Positions 59,490 through 64,000 of a stretch of 64,000 nucleotides of DNA are shown in pieces (positions within the stretch are counted from its first letter, which is position 1; each line of letters starts with the position of its first letter). Both the position numbers and the translations under genes were made by a program. Below the pieces are notes generated by a model. That model worked only from the letters and a program-made list of their open reading frames with translations. It was not told where the DNA came from and did no database searches. The DNA comes from Neodontobutis hainanensis (Eukaryota; Chordata; Actinopteri; Gobiiformes; Odontobutidae): assembly GCA_024349245.1 (NCBI GenBank), contig JALDNG010000038.1:3149501-3213500 (forward strand). The letters are read 5' to 3'.

Positions 59490-59643
59490 AGAAGCCTACT
59501 CATCATCAGGCCTATTTCTACTGTTCTGTACATAGGCAACATGTCCCTGCAAGGCTACAGTAGATGCTCACAGGCTTTAGAAAGGAGTAGGATCAACAAA
59601 GTAGCCATTAGATGCAGCCAAAAATGAGTCTCTGCACCTTTAA
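59490..59643 (-). repeat. Dispersed repeat (copy C) with TTAAAGGTGCA end
   Basis: On minus it starts TTAAAGGTGCAGAGACTCAT (59643 down). It contains GCCTGTGAGCATCTACTGTA then GCCTTGCAGGGACATG (59575-59540), matching copies A and B. The left limit is approximate. Confidence 0.55.
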
Positions 59644-59799
59644 TAGTGGCAGTAATTGCATGTCTAACTGAAAAGTTGGCTATATTAACATTGCCAATTG
59701 ATCTCAAACAAGCAAATGGGTGAACAGAGTTACTCCTATCTGAGTTAACAAACAGATTTTTTTCTCCTCTACACTGGCATGTGGCAGCGGCTGTCGTGA

Positions 59800-60050
59800 G
59801 CAGCACCTGCTCCTCGGTCCATCCAGCTCAGGCCAGAGGGACTTGATTAATCTCGGCGTGACAGCCCCTCCACCAAGATACCAAATTTAATTATGAAAGC
59901 GATAAATAACCTTTTCTAGGACTGTATAGATCATCTGCTGCTCAGGATCCACAACCGGTGAGTTATTTTCCCGTCGGGAGCATCTCATCTTTGGGAGCGC
60001 TGATCGATTACCGACATGGACCTCTGAAGCTGAAATATTTACTTACACAT
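59800..60050. promoter_or_regulatory. Possible conserved non-coding element
   Basis: Unique block with GACTTGATTAATCTCGGCG, CCAAATTTAATTATGAAAGC, GATAAATAACC and GCGCTGATCGATTACCG. No repeat identity or exon signals. Confidence 0.32.
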
Positions 60051-61229
60051 AGTAAAAAGGCCCTGGTTATTAATAGTCTGCATCTTCACTTGAAATTATT
60101 ACTATGGTGTTTTTTTCCCCTGTTTTAATGAACAACCCACTGCTTGATGGTGTTTTGCTAAACTTTGGGAAACATATTTGTTTCGATATAATGAGAGGAT
60201 GTCAAAGGCGATGCATTGTCTTTCTGTTGATGCTTATAAAAATGCTCTCATTTGTTTGTTATCATCTTTTCTAATGAAAATGTAATGCCCTGCTCTGCCT
60301 GTGTTCCATCAACACACACATCTACAACTATTAAGTCTAATTATTCACAAAGTCTAGTTTAAGTGAGTTGTAGTGCAGCCAAAGCAACTCCTGAGAAGTC
60401 CACCAAGATACAAACACAACACAAAACCTTCCAGGACATTGAATTGTTTACTTGGAAAGCACTTAAAAACAGACATAAAACATCTAAAGATACACTACCA
60501 TTAAAACTACAGAGGCTCTTAAAACATGAGTAGCTATGGAAAAAAAAATGCTTTTAAAGAAATGAAATGAAATAACTAGTCTTTATGTCTGTCTCTCCCT
60601 TTCTTTTGGCAGCTATGTTGGTGGTGTTAGTTTATTATAAAGCCCTGCTATTATATTTAATAACTTACAATTAGTCTATTGCTGCAATTTATTGTCATTA
60701 AATCTTGCTCTTAGGGGCCTAAACCAAAGTGTTTGGCTTCTGGGTTTATTTCCAGATTATGCAACCCACTGCAAAGTGTTTTGTTCACATTTGTAGCCAC
60801 TCTTTTAGAAGTTACAGGTGTATATAAACAGGTTGTAGCCTGCAGTTCCTTTTCTTCAATATCTTTAAAATGTCTGTGGGGGAGTTTCTTTCTGCGCCAA
60901 ATGAGGTTCTTACCACAATTTGCCGTTTGGGGGATTAGGCTTCAGAGCAAAGGGAGCGGTCCATCACATACTTTATAAGTGTGGTTCTTGTCTAAACATG
61001 GACAGAAAAGTCATTTTAATTAGTACAACCATATTTCCGGCAATTTTTTTTCCCACTTCCTAAATCCCTCATAAGCACAGATGTTCAATTACTAAACCCT
61101 TCTGGAAACATTACAGAGCTAGATTCAATTTAAAAATATTACATTTGCTATACTTGGAGTTTTTTTTTCTACCCATTTTCTGCCTCTTTCACTCTTCTCC
61201 AGTTATTCAAGGATGACAATGGCTGTTTG
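60051..61229. other. Non-coding stretch
   Basis: AT-rich unique sequence. Nothing recognised. Confidence 0.35.
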
Positions 61230-61870
61230 TGGAGCGCATACACAGATCATTCCTGGCAGTCTGAAGGTTATAAACAGCAATAGAAGCAGAGTGAATTTAC
61301 TCTGGATACTTCACGGCGTCAAGATATATCAGTGTGGATCACAAGTGAAGCGAGAACCGCGAGAGGAAAGCAGGAAGAAAAAAGTTGAATAAATTCAGAG
61401 GCAGGCTGGCAGACATTATGTCCATTTGTCACTCGGCGCGGCACGCAAATAAAAAGGCCTCTATGAATGGAGTCTATTATAGAAGGAGAGAGCCACTAAG
61501 CGGCTTGCCACTGTTGATTTCTTCCAGCAGTCGATAAATTGAGCAAGGCCCGGGTAGGCCGTGTATGTTCCGTTAAACAGCGGGCACCGCGTGGCGTGTC
61601 GTCCTTTTTCCTCCAACGCCTGAGTCACTTTTTTCATGATTGCTATTCTCTGTATCGATTCACTGTATTCATGGGATCACCATGCAGAAAATGCAAAGGG
61701 GACGAATGCTGCCTTTTCCAGAGACATAATGGTCCTAATAACAGGCCTTGGTGCTACAGTAGTGAACATTAGAGCAACATTATCAGGAAATTATTCCTGT
61801 CACACTGACATTTATGGATCTGCTCTTACTTTAAAATATAATCGCAGACATTAAACACAAATGACTCAAC
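61230..61870. promoter_or_regulatory. Possible conserved non-coding elements
   Basis: A 640-bp unique region with CACTCGGCGCGGCACGCAAA, GGCCTCTATGAATGGAGTC, AGTCGATAAATTGAGC, GTATCGATTCACTG and CCATGCAGAAAATGCAAAG. Overlapping plus-strand frames at 61539-61854 have no splice signals. Confidence 0.3.
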
Positions 61871-63099
61871 TTGAGACTATCAGAATCATATCTCATTATA
61901 TAAACTGGACCTCATTATCAGATCATTACACTTAAGTCTAAATAACAAGGCACTCACGTCGAGGAGTGATTGGAGTTTCAGACACAACTTTGACGACAAA
62001 AACTCTTATGGACTTACTATCAAAGAGAAGACTTCAAATATGTTCTAATACTTTTAAGATTAGTTTATTTCTTTAGGACAGTGTTCACTGTTCATTAAGC
62101 CGGGGCAGAGATGCTTGTACCAGATTATAGCTTAAAAGCTAAAACATATATATTGTCATAATCACCTAATAGTTCTTCACTGTCCCAGTCTTCTCAGCTG
62201 GACAGAAGGCTCCCATATCAATGATATGCTACGCTGCTCGTCCCAAAAAAATAAAAAGTTGGATTTAACCAATGCAAGTAGTTAAGAGCTTCCCATTGGA
62301 TAATTATTGCATAGATTATATATTTGATGCAGTGAGTAGTCCTGTGGTAGTGGAAAAGATGTTATTCTGTTTCAGACGGGTCATATTACTGACATCAAGC
62401 AAAGAAATCATCTAAGAGGATTGCTGAAGCTACTAAAGTTGGGGTAAGAACTGTCTAACGCATTATTAAAAACTGGAAGGATACCATGATCTTTGAGGAA
62501 GAAATGTGGTCAGAATAAAAATCTTGAATAATTGTGAAATCAATTTGTAAAATAAACAACAGTAGACCCTCGCAGAGTCCTGTTTGTACAGAATACAATA
62601 AACTTCCGTTTCTGAAGACTTCCGAACTTGCCCGTTTTAGATCTTGGATAGTGCCTCCTAAAAGCAAACAATGTTGTAACAACACAGTTCGTCAAGGGTC
62701 TGTGCACTCAGCTGACTAAAAGTTACACACTTGTAAATGATTGCAAACACAAGTGGTCATGTGACTGAGCAGAGATGCACTATGAAACAGATGCCATCAT
62801 TTCTTTATAGACTACAACATAAAACAAAACAGTTTATAACAGTTGACAAAAAAAAAACAACTAATAAACTACAATTTCACAAAGATTACTTAAATATTAT
62901 TAATTAAACAAAAATTTTTTTACTGGCTTTTTGAACATAATTTAAATTAGTTAAAATGACTTTGGTTAGAATCAACACTGTTAATGGCCTTCTTCAATGT
63001 TTACAACTAACGCAGTTGCATTGCATTTAAAATGATGAAAAAATAAATTATATAATAAAAAAAAAAAAACGACACATTATCAGTAATTTAGTATTCTAT
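61871..63099. other. AT-rich spacer
   Basis: AT-rich, with an A-run near 63058-63069. Nothing recognised. Confidence 0.35.
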
Positions 63100-64000
63100 G
63101 ACATTTGCCCTTAATTTCGACAGGTCGTCTGTAACCTTATGTAAATCCAGTGGCACTAATGCGTGTACCGTCCAGTCTATTTCTGTGCGTTAAATAAATC
63201 TGCTGTGGCCTGGTTTAGTCACACACGGTACTTTATTAAGAGTAGAGTTTTTTGCAGGTGTGAAGGGGACTCTCATTACCGACTGTGGCCTTATATCACC
63301 GACGCAGAACTTTGCCGTAAGAGACACAACAACATTTTTCCCGACAGGGCCGTCAAATATTCTGTATCCTAATTACCCCAGGGTGATCTTTCCCTTCGTC
63401 GCAGCACACTGTACGTCTCTTCCTCATTATTCACCCTCAATTATATGAAGAGTTTGTCCTGCGCTGCTTAATTACTTCATCCGGGAAGATGATAAGTTAA
63501 TTTTGTGATTAACCCTGCGACACCTGAGCAGACAGAATATCATGAAGCGATTACCATTTTGAAGCGTGTTTGTGGCCTTTGACATGCGCAGTGTTATTTG
63601 TGAAAGAACAGCCATTTTTTGGTTGATGAAAACACAATACTAATGCTTATTCATTAATCCTTTTAGGCGCTTAAATGAATTCTCAAATGGCACCATTGTC
63701 ATGTAAAGATGGCAGACAACAACATGCAGGTATGGTTTAATTAGTGTTCGCTCCGACACTTTCTCCACTGTACCATCTCTGATTACCAGCATTACAGCAT
63801 ATTTGCACTTGATAATCAGCCCATCATCCCTGCTAAACTTCCTATTACGCTGCTTCAGATGTCACTCGGGTTTTGAGTTCGCATTAATGGGGTTTAATCG
63901 GCGAGTGTTTTCTGTGTGTGTAGTGTGTGTTTGTGCATCCGCGCTCAAGCTACACTCCGAAGTCATCAAGACACGTCAGGTACAATCTTGTATGCTTTCC
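63100..64000. promoter_or_regulatory. Possible conserved non-coding region at the right edge
   Basis: A 900-bp stretch of unique, evenly composed sequence with many homeodomain-like words: TGCTTAATTACTTCATCC, AGTTAATTTTGTGATTAACC, GCTTATTCATTAATCC, GGTTTAATTAGTG and GCATTAATGGGGTTTAATCG. No exon signals. It may continue beyond the window. Confidence 0.35.

Overview
The window looks like a gene-poor stretch of a ray-finned fish (teleost, probably percomorph) nuclear chromosome. The reasons are an AT-rich, intron-rich texture with no dense operon-like coding, tRNA-headed SINEs with the fish-typical 'CAAAGCGACTTACA' tail, hAT and LINE relics of fish type, long AC and poly(A) runs, and many unique, moderately GC-rich islands set in AT-rich DNA. 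Species and chromosome cannot be fixed from the sequence alone.

Only two coding pieces are well supported, and both are first coding exons on the minus strand. At the left edge (90 down to 1) an ATG opens a 30-codon piece with a clear secretory signal peptide. It has a TATA box about 130 bp upstream, and the gene continues beyond the window. About 21 kb to the right, inside a CpG-rich promoter block (20740-21320), a 34-codon exon (20999 down to 20897) ends in a very basic Arg/Lys tail and a good splice donor. Neither protein is identified. Two weaker exon candidates lie on the plus strand at 20165-20235 and 39261-39514. No other coding sequence could be supported from about 21.3 kb to 64 kb.

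The rest is intergenic or intronic DNA of two kinds. The first is repeats: seven SINE copies sharing one tRNA-like head but carrying different tails, a LINE copy with a large internal deletion, two copies of a retroposon 3' tail, a dispersed repeat with a TTAAAGGTGCA end, three hAT relics, a solo LTR with a perfect 5-bp target duplication, and a 13-unit composite minisatellite at 57452-58350. The second is a series of non-repetitive, motif-rich islands (for example 4165-4430, 15360-15990, 28230-28690, 53230-53680, 63100-64000). They read like conserved non-coding elements of the type that surround developmental regulator genes, but this is a judgement by eye because no alignment could be run.

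No wholly new biological system was found. The most unusual single items are a 261-bp hAT copy that keeps an 8-bp target duplication but ends 22 nt into its own transposase gene, the composite minisatellite, and a pair of RFX X-box-like sites.
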